Below, in pieces: positions 54,118-63,139 of a stretch of 64,000 nt of DNA. Positions within the stretch are counted from its first letter, which is position 1. The number at the start of each line of letters is the position of its first letter. The notes under the pieces are model-generated. The model searched no databases, was not told the origin of the DNA, and worked only from the letters and a program-made list of their open reading frames with translations. The stretch spans positions 1,178,001 to 1,242,000 of the forward strand of contig NZ_AFEJ02000001.1 of assembly GCF_000238775.2 (NCBI RefSeq), given 5' to 3'. Origin of the DNA: Acaryochloris sp. CCMEE 5410. Its GTDB lineage: Bacteria > Cyanobacteriota > Cyanobacteriia > Thermosynechococcales > Thermosynechococcaceae. Made by a program: the position numbers and the translations under genes.

Positions 54118-57100
54118 CTAGCCCTGATGATTGCCAATCTGCCCCAACATCCACTGAATGCTGCTCTCTAGCCATTGATTGAAGTGAACAGCCTGTGGTC
54201 CTCTCCAGGATAGAGAATATCGCTGACAAACCTGTTGAGACCGTTGGGCCGCTTCAACAATTGATGGGGCAGAGGTGATGTCTTCAGGGTGGTGGAGCAA
54301 GGGATGATACCGAAATTTGTGACATGCGAATTGGGTCAGCGATTGGGGACCAATTTCCCAAAGGTGCACGGTCGTATCCCTACTCCCACTAGCGATCCGC
54401 TTGCCATCCGGACTCAAGACCACCGAATAGACCTCAGACTGGTGGCCTTGCAGCGGCTCTCCTAGCGGTTGCCCTGTCTCGGTATCCCAAAGACGCACGG
54501 TCTTGTCCCTACTCCCACTGACGATCCGCTTACCATCCGGGCCAGAGGCCACCGAAGAGACAGAAGACTGGTGGCCTTGCAGCGGCTCTCCTAGCGGTTG
54601 CCCTGTCTCGGCATCCCAAAGGCGCACGGTCGTATCCAAACTCCCACTGACAATCCGCTTGCCATCCGGGCTAAAGGCCACCGAATAGACCTCAGACTGG
54701 TGGCCTTGCAGCGGCTCTCCCAGAGGTTTCCCCGTCTCGGCATCCCAAAGACGCACGGTCTTGTCCCAACTCCCACTGACGATCCACTTGCCATCTGGGC
54801 TAAAGGCCACCGAAGAGACATAAGACTGGTGGCCTTGCAGCGGCTCTCCCAGAGGTTTCCCCGTCTCGGCATCCCAAAGACGCACAGTCTTGTCCAAACT
54901 CCCACTGACGATCCATTTGCCATCTGGGCTAAAGGCCACCGACCAGACATAAGACTGGTGGCCTTGCAGCGGCTCTCCCAGCGATTGCCCCGTCTCAGCA
55001 TCCCAAAGGCGCACGGTCTTGTCCCCACTCCCGCTGACGATCCGCTTACCATCAGGGCTAAAGGCTACCGAATAGACTGAAGACTGGTGGCCTTGCAGCG
55101 GCTCTCCCAGCGATTGCCCCGTCTCAGCATCCCAAAGGCGCACGGTCGTGTCCCTACTCCCACTGACGATCTGCTTGCTATCCGGGCTAAAGGCTACCGA
55201 ATAGACCGAAGACTGGTGGCCTTGCAGCGACTTCCCCGGCGGTTGCCCCGTCTCGGTATCCCAAAGGCGAATGGTTGTGTCCAAACTCCCACTGACGATC
55301 TGCTTACCATCCGGGCTAAAGGCAACTGAAGAGGCAGAAGACTGGTGGCCTTGCAGCAGCCCTCCCAGCGGTTGCCCCGTCTCAGCATCCCAAAGGCGCA
55401 CGGTCTTATCCCTACTCCCACTGACGATCTGCTTACCATCCGGGCTAAAGGCTACCGAATAGACCGAAGACTGGTGGCCTTGTAGCGGATCCCCTAGCGG
55501 TTGCCCCGTCTCAACATCCCAAAGGCGCACGGTATTGTCCCAACTCCCACTGACAATCCGCTTGCCATCCGGGCTAAAGGCTACCGAATATACATAAGAC
55601 TGGTGGCCTTGCAGCGGCTCTCCTAGCGGTTGACCCGTCTCAACATCCCAAAGGCGCACGGTCGTGTCCCAACTCCCACTGACAATCCGCTTGCCATCCG
55701 GGCTAAAGGCTACCGAATAGACCGAAGACTGGTGGCCCTGCAGTGGCTCCCCTAGCGGTTGACCCGTCTCAGCATCCCAAAGGCGCACGGTCGTGTCCCA
55801 ACTCCCACTGACAATCCGCTTGCCATCTGGACTAAAGGCTACCGAATAGACCTCAGACTGGTGGCCTTGCAGCGGCTCCCCTAGCGGTTGACCCGTCTCA
55901 GCATCCCAAAGGCGCACGGTCGTGTCCCAACTCCCACTGACAATCCGCTTGCCATCCGGGCTAAAGGCCACTGAAGAGACAGGAGACTGGTGGCCTTGCA
56001 GCGGCTCTCCCAGCGGTTGCCCCGTTTCGGCATCCCAAAGGCGAATGGTCGTGTCCCTACTCCCACTGACGATCCGCTTGCCATCCGGGCTAAAGGCCAC
56101 CGAATAGACATAAGACTGGTGGCCTTGAAGAAGATTTACTTCCTGAACCCGTTGGATCGATTTCAGTAGCGCGGCTTGGGTAACCACCTCAACATCAGGA
56201 TTTGCTTTGCCCTGGTCCATAGTGTCAATAGCCAGGGCAAAGCCAAATGTCGGACTTGCCGCCGCCAGCCAATACAAAGCGGAAGCAGTCTGTTCTCGCA
56301 AACCAGCCATTATGGCTTGTTTTTCTGCCAGTTGTGTTGCTTGTTGAGCAATTGACGTTTGTTCTTTTTCCCTCGCAGTTGCGATTTCAGCATCTTCCCT
56401 GCGCTGTTCTGCTAATGTCTGCTGTTTAACTGCAATACTTTTTTGGGTTTCTGCTTCAGTTTGTCGGCGTTCTGCCAGGGTTTGGGCCGCTTGCGCTTTT
56501 TGCCTCTCTACGACTTCAGCCTTACGGGCCTGATTAACCTCCTGCAATCGACGTCTTGCTAGCAATGCTGATTTTTGGGCTAGTTTCTTTTGCCGTTGTG
56601 CTTCTCGTGCCGCAGCTTCTGCAACATTTTCGTTCTGACGGGATTTTTGTAGAGCAAACTCAGTCTGTTCCTTAGCCTTAGCCTCGTCATTAGCTTTCTT
56701 CTCAGCAATCTTCTCCGCTTGGAAAGCTCTACCACTCTGGTCAACTGCATAAACTGCCAAACCCGTGACCGCCATCGAAAAAAACGATAGGGTGACGATA
56801 ATGGGCATTGCAGGCTTTAGCCGTTGCCAAAGACTCTCCGGTAGCTGTTGTCGTATCCATTTCCCATCAAAAACCGTCTGATACAGCAGATTTCGGTTTT
56901 TCAGGGCCTGCCCTTCCCTTCTCACCACCCCCGCTAACTTCAGGTGGGATTTCACCAGAGACTGCTCTTCATCCTTGACAACCTGATATCGCCGCACCTG
57001 CCGGTAAGTCTTCAAGACTTCATCTTTTTCGCCATTGGGAGCACGCTTCGTCAACATATCTCGTACAAACTGTAAGTTGTTGTCTTTCTTGCTCTCTTCT

Positions 57101-57918
57101 CCCAAAAACGTGCGGTGAACCATCCAATCCACATCCGGTTCTCGCCAGTTCAGCTTCCCCTCATCCACAAGTGCCTTGCAAAGTCGTTGGGTGAGATAGG
57201 GATGTCCCCCCGTCCACTTCAACACCCACCCCAACACTTGCTCTGCCTGCGGACTGTCTAACCCCAAACCCGTCGCCATCGGCAACGCTTCAGACTGGGT
57301 AAAATCCGAAAGTTCCACCCGTTCCCCCACATTAAAAGGCGTCCGCTTGGCATCCTGAATCAAATCGCTTGGCGTTGCCACCCCAATCAACACAAAGGAC
57401 AACCGCCGCAACTCCGACTGTCTAGCCCTGGCTACAGACAAACCCCGAATTGCCGCATAAAAGTCATCGGCAAATCCTAAAGTCAGAGTTGTATCAATCT
57501 CATCAATGAAGATCACCACTGGATCAGCCATTTCTGCGATCAATACTTGCTCAAAGAACTGACTCAACCGCTGGGTCACCCCCAAATAGTGGCGTTCTTG
57601 CCACCATTGGTAGATATTCACCGACAGCATCAACTGATCAACAATCGTCGTCAGCAACCCCAAATACCATTGTTCCGCTGACAAGTTAGTGCCAATCTGG
57701 GTCAAATCGATAACAACCGCTTGAGTCCCCTCTTCATACAGGGTCTCAGCCGTCCGCATCATCAGACTGGACTTCCCCATCTGCCGAGGCGTCAACACAT
57801 AGGCAAAGGTCGAGTCCCGGCAAAGCTGTAACAGGTCTTGGTCCGCCTGCCGAGGGATATACAGCCCCTGAGCATTCGCCTGCACGGTACCGCCAACGGT
57901 GTAAATCTCAGTCCCCAT
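54118..57918 (-). CDS. AAA ATPase - membrane helix - coiled coil - 14x WD40 protein
   Basis: A 1266-aa protein, second gene of the CHAT-TIR-AAA pair. The ATPase has Walker A TPRQMGKSSL (43-52) and Walker B VVIFIDEID (134-142), then a C-terminal ATPase segment with GGHPYLTQRL. One membrane helix follows near 370-392 (PIIVTLSFFSMAVTGLAVYAV), then a long Ala/Gln/Arg coiled coil (about 400-545) and 14 WD40 repeats of 43 aa (about 597-1197). A 70-residue tail with several Trp ends it. The ATPase closely resembles that of the upstream gene. AGGTAAGG, overlapping the upstream TAG, precedes the ATG, giving translational coupling. Probably a membrane-bound sensor; the ligand is unknown. Confidence 0.93.
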   Translation of the reverse strand: MGTEIYTVGGTVQANAQGLYIPRQADQDLLQLCRDSTFAYVLTPRQMGKSSLMMRTAETLYEEGTQAVVIDLTQIGTNLSAEQWYLGLLTTIVDQLMLSVNIYQWWQERHYLGVTQRLSQFFEQVLIAEMADPVVIFIDEIDTTLTLGFADDFYAAIRGLSVARARQSELRRLSFVLIGVATPSDLIQDAKRTPFNVGERVELSDFTQSEALPMATGLGLDSPQAEQVLGWVLKWTGGHPYLTQRLCKALVDEGKLNWREPDVDWMVHRTFLGEESKKDNNLQFVRDMLTKRAPNGEKDEVLKTYRQVRRYQVVKDEEQSLVKSHLKLAGVVRREGQALKNRNLLYQTVFDGKWIRQQLPESLWQRLKPAMPIIVTLSFFSMAVTGLAVYAVDQSGRAFQAEKIAEKKANDEAKAKEQTEFALQKSRQNENVAEAAAREAQRQKKLAQKSALLARRRLQEVNQARKAEVVERQKAQAAQTLAERRQTEAETQKSIAVKQQTLAEQRREDAEIATAREKEQTSIAQQATQLAEKQAIMAGLREQTASALYWLAAASPTFGFALAIDTMDQGKANPDVEVVTQAALLKSIQRVQEVNLLQGHQSYVYSVAFSPDGKRIVSGSRDTTIRLWDAETGQPLGEPLQGHQSPVSSVAFSPDGKRIVSGSWDTTVRLWDAETGQPLGEPLQGHQSEVYSVAFSPDGKRIVSGSWDTTVRLWDAETGQPLGEPLQGHQSSVYSVAFSPDGKRIVSGSWDTTVRLWDVETGQPLGEPLQGHQSYVYSVAFSPDGKRIVSGSWDNTVRLWDVETGQPLGDPLQGHQSSVYSVAFSPDGKQIVSGSRDKTVRLWDAETGQPLGGLLQGHQSSASSVAFSPDGKQIVSGSLDTTIRLWDTETGQPPGKSLQGHQSSVYSVAFSPDSKQIVSGSRDTTVRLWDAETGQSLGEPLQGHQSSVYSVAFSPDGKRIVSGSGDKTVRLWDAETGQSLGEPLQGHQSYVWSVAFSPDGKWIVSGSLDKTVRLWDAETGKPLGEPLQGHQSYVSSVAFSPDGKWIVSGSWDKTVRLWDAETGKPLGEPLQGHQSEVYSVAFSPDGKRIVSGSLDTTVRLWDAETGQPLGEPLQGHQSSVSSVASGPDGKRIVSGSRDKTVRLWDTETGQPLGEPLQGHQSEVYSVVLSPDGKRIASGSRDTTVHLWEIGPQSLTQFACHKFRYHPLLHHPEDITSAPSIVEAAQRSQQVCQRYSLSWRGPQAVHFNQWLESSIQWMLGQIGNHQG
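54345..56133 (-). repeat. Tandem array of fourteen 129-bp WD40-coding units
   Basis: Fourteen consecutive 43-codon units, each reading about LQGHQSxVxSVAFSPDGKxI then VSGSxDxTVRLWDAETGQPL. Most neighbours differ at only a few codons. Variation is concentrated at the residues after QGHQS, the residue after DGK, and both sides of D in GSxDxT. Fourteen units would make two seven-bladed propellers. The last unit (GPQSL end) and unit 7 are most diverged. Confidence 0.93.
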
Positions 57919-57925
57919 ACCTTAC

Positions 57926-60115
57926 CTATTCCAGATGTGCCTTAAAGTAGTCCCCATACAGCTGACAGCGGGGCAACTCTGCTTTCCCCTCCTGGCGGAT
58001 CAGGCCAGTGGCACAGAGGAGCCGCACAATCCGCTCATCCTCGCATCGATTCTTCTGAACTGCCCCCAGCATCCCCTGCACTAGTTCAGGCCGGTCATAA
58101 ATCCGAAACAAGTGATAGCGCAGATGATCACCAAAGGGACCCTCATCCCGATCAGCTTTCGCCAACACCTGATCAATCGACTTTTGACCACTGGCTACCA
58201 GATACAGTGCCTTGCGAACGAGGTAGGGATGGCCATTCAACAAGGCAAATAACGCTCGCTCCTGTTCGGTAGTTAAAGGCAAACCATGCCGTTGATTTAA
58301 ATCCGCCACCTGCTCCGCCGAAAAGTCTTTCAGAGAGACCACTTCCCCCACATTAAACGGCGACTGGTGTAAATCCGCGATTAGATGATAGGGTTCCGTT
58401 GCCGTTACCAACACCAGATCAAACTGTTTCCACACCTTCATTGCGGGCAAAGGCAAGCCCCGATTATTGTGCCAGTTTCGCAACATAGCAAAGAAATCCG
58501 ACCGAAACTTGCGGTCAAAGATCCGATCAACCTCATCCATCGCCAGCACAAACGGGTGCTTTAGTTCCCGCAGCACATAGGTCTGCATATACCGGGTACA
58601 GCGCTGGTTATTCCCCAACTCGTCCTGCCAAAAGTCCTCAATTCGGTTGGGCAGCTCCAACTGCTCCGTAATTGTCAAGCAAAACTGCTGATAAAACTGA
58701 TCCGCATCCCCTAGAGCTGCATCATCAAACAACTGAAAATCAATATAGGCTACCCGCTTATCAGCCCGAATTGCCTGATCCACAGTCTTTAGTAGCAGAG
58801 AACTCTTGCCCATCTGGCGCGGTCCCTTAATCGTCACCGTCACCCCTCGCCGTTGAATCGCTCCCAGAGCAATCTCGTCGCCCTGGCGCTCCACATAAAA
58901 CTGCGACTCTGGGTCCATCGACCCTTCCGGCATTTCCAGAGTTGGGGGTTGGGCCGAGGGTAAAGGTTGCGGAATCTCAGACTTATCTGCCGTCGGTAGT
59001 TGAAGCAGATCTTGCTTGGCCCTATCCGAATCAATTGACAAGGATTCACCCGCTATGGCCCTCTCCAGTTCTGCCAATAGTTGAGGCGTATCTTCCTGCT
59101 GTTCCCAAAACGCCCAGTTAATTGGATTGAGGTAGGCACTCAAAGGATAGGTAAATAGTTCTCGATAGTTTACCCGGACAGGCAGAATGGCAGGTTGACC
59201 AAATTCACTCGCCAGTCGACTAGCCGTTTCCACTTCCCCCTGAACCATCTCACTTCCCACGGATTGAGCCGACAGCAACGTAATAAAAAAATCCGACTGT
59301 CGGAGTTCCTGCTCAATCTTTTCTGCCCACTTTGTTCCCACCGCCATACTTTGATCGATAAATACCTCATGGCTTTGGCTCAAATGGTGATAAATGGACA
59401 ACGCCAATTGGTCATCAGGTTCAGCATTTCGTTTGTAGCTAATAAAGATCCGGGCTTTTTTCCCTTGAGATAGAGATGTGTGGGCAGTCTTGCCCTGAAG
59501 GTTAGGTTTCTTCGTCGATGACGGGATAGACTGTTGGGCAGTGTCTGAAGATAAGCCTGATCCTGGCTTTTTCAACTTTGGTGTTGTTGTTTCATCAATC
59601 CCTTCCAAGGCAATTGCCGACAAACCAAATTCAAAGGCATCTTCATAGGAACGATCTGCTCCCAAGCCATCGTAAAATCCCACTGCGAACTCAATGGCCG
59701 TCCGGTCACCTATGGCATCATTCATGCCAATCACATAGTCAATGTATTTGTGAATTGCTTCGGCTTGAACCTCTGAATAACAAGCATTCAGCAAAACACA
59801 GTCGACATTTTTCTGCACCAGCTTGAACAAACCAGCCAATGCCTTTCCACTTACCAACTTTACCTGCCCGGTATTATTCTCTAGGGCTAACCCCTCAGCT
59901 CCAACCCCATGACCACTGAAATGAACAATTTGAGGCTCATGGTCCAACAAGGCTCGTTGCAAATCTCTTGGCCGAACTGCCCACTGGGAAACAATTTCAA
60001 ACTGGTCTCGACTGCGCGATCGCTGCAATCCTTCCTGAATTTCCCGCACCTCTTCATCCAATCTGAGTTGATTGGTGTTCTTAGGATTGGCCGCCAAAAT
60101 CAGGATTTTTCGCAC
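57926..60115 (-). CDS. CHAT protease - TIR - AAA/STAND-type ATPase protein
   Basis: A 729-aa three-domain protein. The N-terminal CHAT (caspase-like) domain, about 1-175, has the catalytic His in HFSGHG (H69) and Cys in LLNACYS (C112). A TIR domain follows (about 221-355: ARIFISYKRN, VFIDQSMAVGTKW, FFITLLSAQSVGSEM, with E294 or E296 as the candidate NADase Glu). The ATPase (about 400-729) has Walker A GPRQMGKSS (431-439), Walker B FVLAMDEVD (522-530) and a GHPYLVRKAL sensor region. The start is GTG at 60115 with GGGGA upstream. First gene of the pair; likely a regulated cell-death or defence effector, inferred from the domains. Confidence 0.92.
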   Translation of the reverse strand: MRKILILAANPKNTNQLRLDEEVREIQEGLQRSRSRDQFEIVSQWAVRPRDLQRALLDHEPQIVHFSGHGVGAEGLALENNTGQVKLVSGKALAGLFKLVQKNVDCVLLNACYSEVQAEAIHKYIDYVIGMNDAIGDRTAIEFAVGFYDGLGADRSYEDAFEFGLSAIALEGIDETTTPKLKKPGSGLSSDTAQQSIPSSTKKPNLQGKTAHTSLSQGKKARIFISYKRNAEPDDQLALSIYHHLSQSHEVFIDQSMAVGTKWAEKIEQELRQSDFFITLLSAQSVGSEMVQGEVETASRLASEFGQPAILPVRVNYRELFTYPLSAYLNPINWAFWEQQEDTPQLLAELERAIAGESLSIDSDRAKQDLLQLPTADKSEIPQPLPSAQPPTLEMPEGSMDPESQFYVERQGDEIALGAIQRRGVTVTIKGPRQMGKSSLLLKTVDQAIRADKRVAYIDFQLFDDAALGDADQFYQQFCLTITEQLELPNRIEDFWQDELGNNQRCTRYMQTYVLRELKHPFVLAMDEVDRIFDRKFRSDFFAMLRNWHNNRGLPLPAMKVWKQFDLVLVTATEPYHLIADLHQSPFNVGEVVSLKDFSAEQVADLNQRHGLPLTTEQERALFALLNGHPYLVRKALYLVASGQKSIDQVLAKADRDEGPFGDHLRYHLFRIYDRPELVQGMLGAVQKNRCEDERIVRLLCATGLIRQEGKAELPRCQLYGDYFKAHLE

Positions 60116-60448
60116 CGAGTCCCCACAATCTCCAGTTCCGTCACATCACCAAGGACTTATCAGTCTTTTTCCCAGAATATATGCAAATCTAGACCGTTTA
60201 AAGTCTTCAGCGAATCAGCGTCACAGCACTCATTCATTTGCATGGATATTGATAGCAAACTCCCAGTAGAATTCAGCCCTCAATCCCCATCGAATCCCAA
60301 AACTTATTCATCCCGACACCACACATTCATTTACCCAATCAACCTACTCACAAGGGATAGCAGCCAGCATTTAAGTTAGCGTCTTCTATACTTCACGACG
60401 AACTGCAAGACTTAATATTCAAAAGACATTTCTCAATCGCAAAGGACA

Positions 60449-60534
60449 TAAAAAATAAATCTAGCTATTCTCAAGGCACAAAAAAATAAATCTAGCTATT
60501 CTCAAGGCACAAAAAAATAAATCTAGCTATTCTA
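60449..60534 (+). repeat. 31-bp tandem repeat, about 2.7 copies
   Basis: Three units with a 31-bp period, each containing AAATAAATCTAGCTATTC followed by TCAAGGCACA; the last is partial. It lies in the AT-rich 495-bp gap between the CHAT gene (divergent) and the pseudopilin gene. The rest of the gap (60116-60448 and 60535-60610) shows no gene I can support. Confidence 0.85.
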
Positions 60535-60703
60535 AGAAAGCTAGAAAGATCAGCAACAACGATTCGCTCCTTAATAAATCCATTTTCATCCTCTCTTAGC
60601 AATATAATTTATGGCGATCAAGCCCGTGCATAAAAGGCACATCGACCTTCCATCGATAGCAGGATTTACCCTAACGGAATTGCTGGTGGGGGGTGTCATC
60701 AGC

Positions 60704-61866
60704 CAGGGTTGTTTTACGTTCCTCCTAGAAAAAATAGGATGGTTCTACTGACCAACAGTAGAGAGACCGATGAGCCATCTAATCGATACTTTGAAGCAAG
60801 TCCCGGATTTCCGCAGTGCCCATGGCCGTATTCATCCGTTATGGCTGCTGTTGCTATTGATGGTGATGGGCATGCTTGCTGGATATCAAGGGTACCGTCC
60901 GTTAGAAACCTTTGTGAGCGATTATCGCCAGCCTTTAAGTGAGCTATTGGGGCTTGAGAGCCTCGAAGTTCCGTCTCACTGTACCTTTCGTCGAGTGATG
61001 AAGGGCTTGACTTCCAAGCGTTGAGCCACCAATTTGAAGCATGGATGCTCTCGAAAGCCCAGACTCACTCTCCCGATAATTATGCAGCCTCCATTGATGG
61101 CAAACGGATTCGTCAGGGGCTTACAGATGCCAAGGGGAAGCAGCGTTTTGTGGGCTTGGTGAGTTTATTTGCGGTGGAAGCAGGCATCACCCTCAAGCTC
61201 GAAGCCCTCACTCAGGAGGATAATAGCGAAATCAAAGTCGTGCAGGCACTGTTGGAAACCCTTCAACTCGATGGCTTACTGATTACCATGGATGCCTTAC
61301 ACGCCCAAAAAAACACTTGAGAAGATTGTGGCCTCGGGTAATGACTATCTCGTGGCGGTCAATCCAACCAGGGAAGACTTTACGACCACCTCCAGACTTA
61401 CTTTGAGTGTCTTAAACCCATGGCTGAGCACATCCACTCCGCCCAAAGTAGAGGACGAGATGAACATCGGTGTATACAGGTTTATGAGCCTGTCGGCATA
61501 GCCCTACAAGAATGGACAGCAATTCGCTCTGTACTTTGTGTCCAACGATGGGGTACTCGCAAAGGAAAGGAGTATCACAATACCGCCTATTACATCAGTT
61601 CAGCTGCCACCTCACCCCAGCATTGGCAATCTCTGGTCCGAGAACATTGGGGCATTGAAATCGGTTGCATTGGCCGAAGGATGTTGTTTTTGGCGAAGAT
61701 GATTATCGACTCGAAGATGAACAAGCACTGCTCAATTGGTCAGTGCTTAGAACTATTGGGATTAATATCCTGCGGCTAAACGACTATCAATCCCTCAAAA
61801 CCGCGATGACTAAGCTGGCTAATCGGGTCGATATTATTTTTTCGCTGCTAACTTAAAACAGCCCTG
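60704..61866 (+). mobile_element. ISAs1-family-like element, 1163 bp
   Basis: The 10-bp target duplication TGTCATCAGC flanks it (60694-60703 and 61867-61876). The left end begins CAGGGTTGTTTTACG and the inverted right end CAGGGCTGTTTTAAG. Removing it and one duplicate restores the pilin frame exactly. It contains one transposase gene in the same direction as the pilin gene, with four frame breaks. Confidence 0.9.
60770..61856 (+). pseudogene. ISAs1-type transposase with four frame breaks
   Basis: The pieces read MSHLIDTLKQVPDFRSAHGR (ISAs1 start), then AASIDGKRIRQ (first Asp), LITMDALHAQK (second Asp), CVQRWGTRKGKEYHNTAYYISS and HWPKDVVFGEDDYR (third acidic region). The frame changes at GGG 61003-61005, A7 61307-61313, AA 61361-61362 and AAA 61658-61660. 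Three fit loss of a single base from a run; the A7 fits gain of one or loss of two. It cannot make a full transposase. Confidence 0.85.
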
Positions 61867-63139
61867 TGTCATCAGCTTTTTTCTCGTCACCTTGAGTGGC
61901 TATGGTTTGGTTTCCATCATCACCACCAGTACCACCACCAACGCTCAAAACGAACGTCGCGTAGAACTGAATCGAGCTGGAGACTTTATTGCCCAGGAAA
62001 TCAGAACAGCCGCCAAAATTGTCCAGGATGCCTCAGTTCGCTCTGAACAGCCCATCGAATTCTTGTCAGGTATCAGTCCAGACATATCTCAAATTCAGCC
62101 CGTCCTGATGCTAAGAATGGCTCAGACCAACCTCGTCCCCATCGTCTACTATCTCGCTACACCCCCCAACGGCATTTGGCAGGGACCCAAAGCAATCTAT
62201 CGGTGGGGGCCTGCCTATGACGATCAGGGGGCCTATATCAATCCTGATACCCCAACCCAATGGACCCATGAGCCCCTCATTGATCTGATTGAAAGTGAAG
62301 GCTCCCTGCCCACCTGCGAAACCAACTGGGTAGGTTCGGGCACCCCTGGATTCTATGCCTGCGTTAATGCCACGGGCGAAATCGCCAAAGTCTATCAAAC
62401 GGGCAGAATTAACAAAGTCTTGGCGCAAACGGATACTTACCGATATAGCTCCACAACCGCTATCCGTACTCTAGAACTGGCCCAAACTTCCGGAACTCCA
62501 TCGAGGACAACCAATTCAACGGCATGTCTTCTAGTTATGGATGAAGACAGCATAGACAGCGATATTCCTGCCATTCAAGATGCCGCCCTAAGCAAAGGCA
62601 TTAGCGTTAATGCCTTGATTAATAAAAATAATCCGACCCAGCTAGGGAATCCTACTTTTCTTTGGAATACCAGCTATGCCGGAGACATCGTAACTATCCC
62701 CACTGGGCAAACAGGCGATGAAGGAGTCTTTTCTCTTCCCCAGACCTTGAATGGGAAAAACGGCCCCTTATCCCTCAATGATTTTTTAGCTGGGAATTTA
62801 CCCCAAGCCGATCTCGATGAAGTCCTGGATGTTCAGCCCTTAGGCAATGCCCAACTCAATGATTTAGTGGGACAATCCTGTACCGCAATTGTCTATGACA
62901 GCGATATTTCCATTAACGTTGCTCCACTACAAGCAAATTTACAGGGCGCCCGCCTTGGACGGTTTAATTTCACAGTTCAGTCCATTGTCTCCAGTTCTGA
63001 GCTGAGTAATCTCAGGATTCGTGTTGACTAAGCCCTCTCGAAGATGGGAACTCAAGAAAGGACTAAAAGCACCTCAATCTGGGCCGTTTAGCTAGAAGAA
63101 TTTTTTCTGCCTCCTGCAGCCCCTGTCTTGCTGGGTGAT

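Larger units (their letters stand above)
60611..63031 (+). pseudogene. Type IV pilin-like (pseudopilin) gene, interrupted by an IS
   Basis: The start at 60611 encodes MAIKPVHKRHIDLPSIAGFT followed by LTELLVGGVIS, a typical prepilin peptidase site (G before FTLTE). The IS follows codon 31. From 61877 the frame continues FFLVTLSGYGLVSI, the rest of the hydrophobic helix, then NERRVELNRAGDFIAQEIRTAAKIV and a long soluble domain with VNALINKN and Cys residues, to a stop at 63029-63031. The reconstructed protein is 415 aa. The architecture fits minor pseudopilins such as PilW or HpsC types, used for pili or polysaccharide secretion; which is uncertain. It is disrupted as it stands. Confidence 0.88.

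Noticed and set aside
54503-56107. Several plus-strand open frames opposite the WD40 array
   Set aside because: They are antisense shadows of the repeat units, with the same periodicity and no own start signals.
54345-56133. Regular 129-bp repeats that could suggest a CRISPR or satellite array
   Set aside because: The units are contiguous, lack spacers and translate in frame into WD40 blades.
60449-60534. 31-bp repeats as a CRISPR array
   Set aside because: The units are directly adjacent without spacers, and no cas genes are present.
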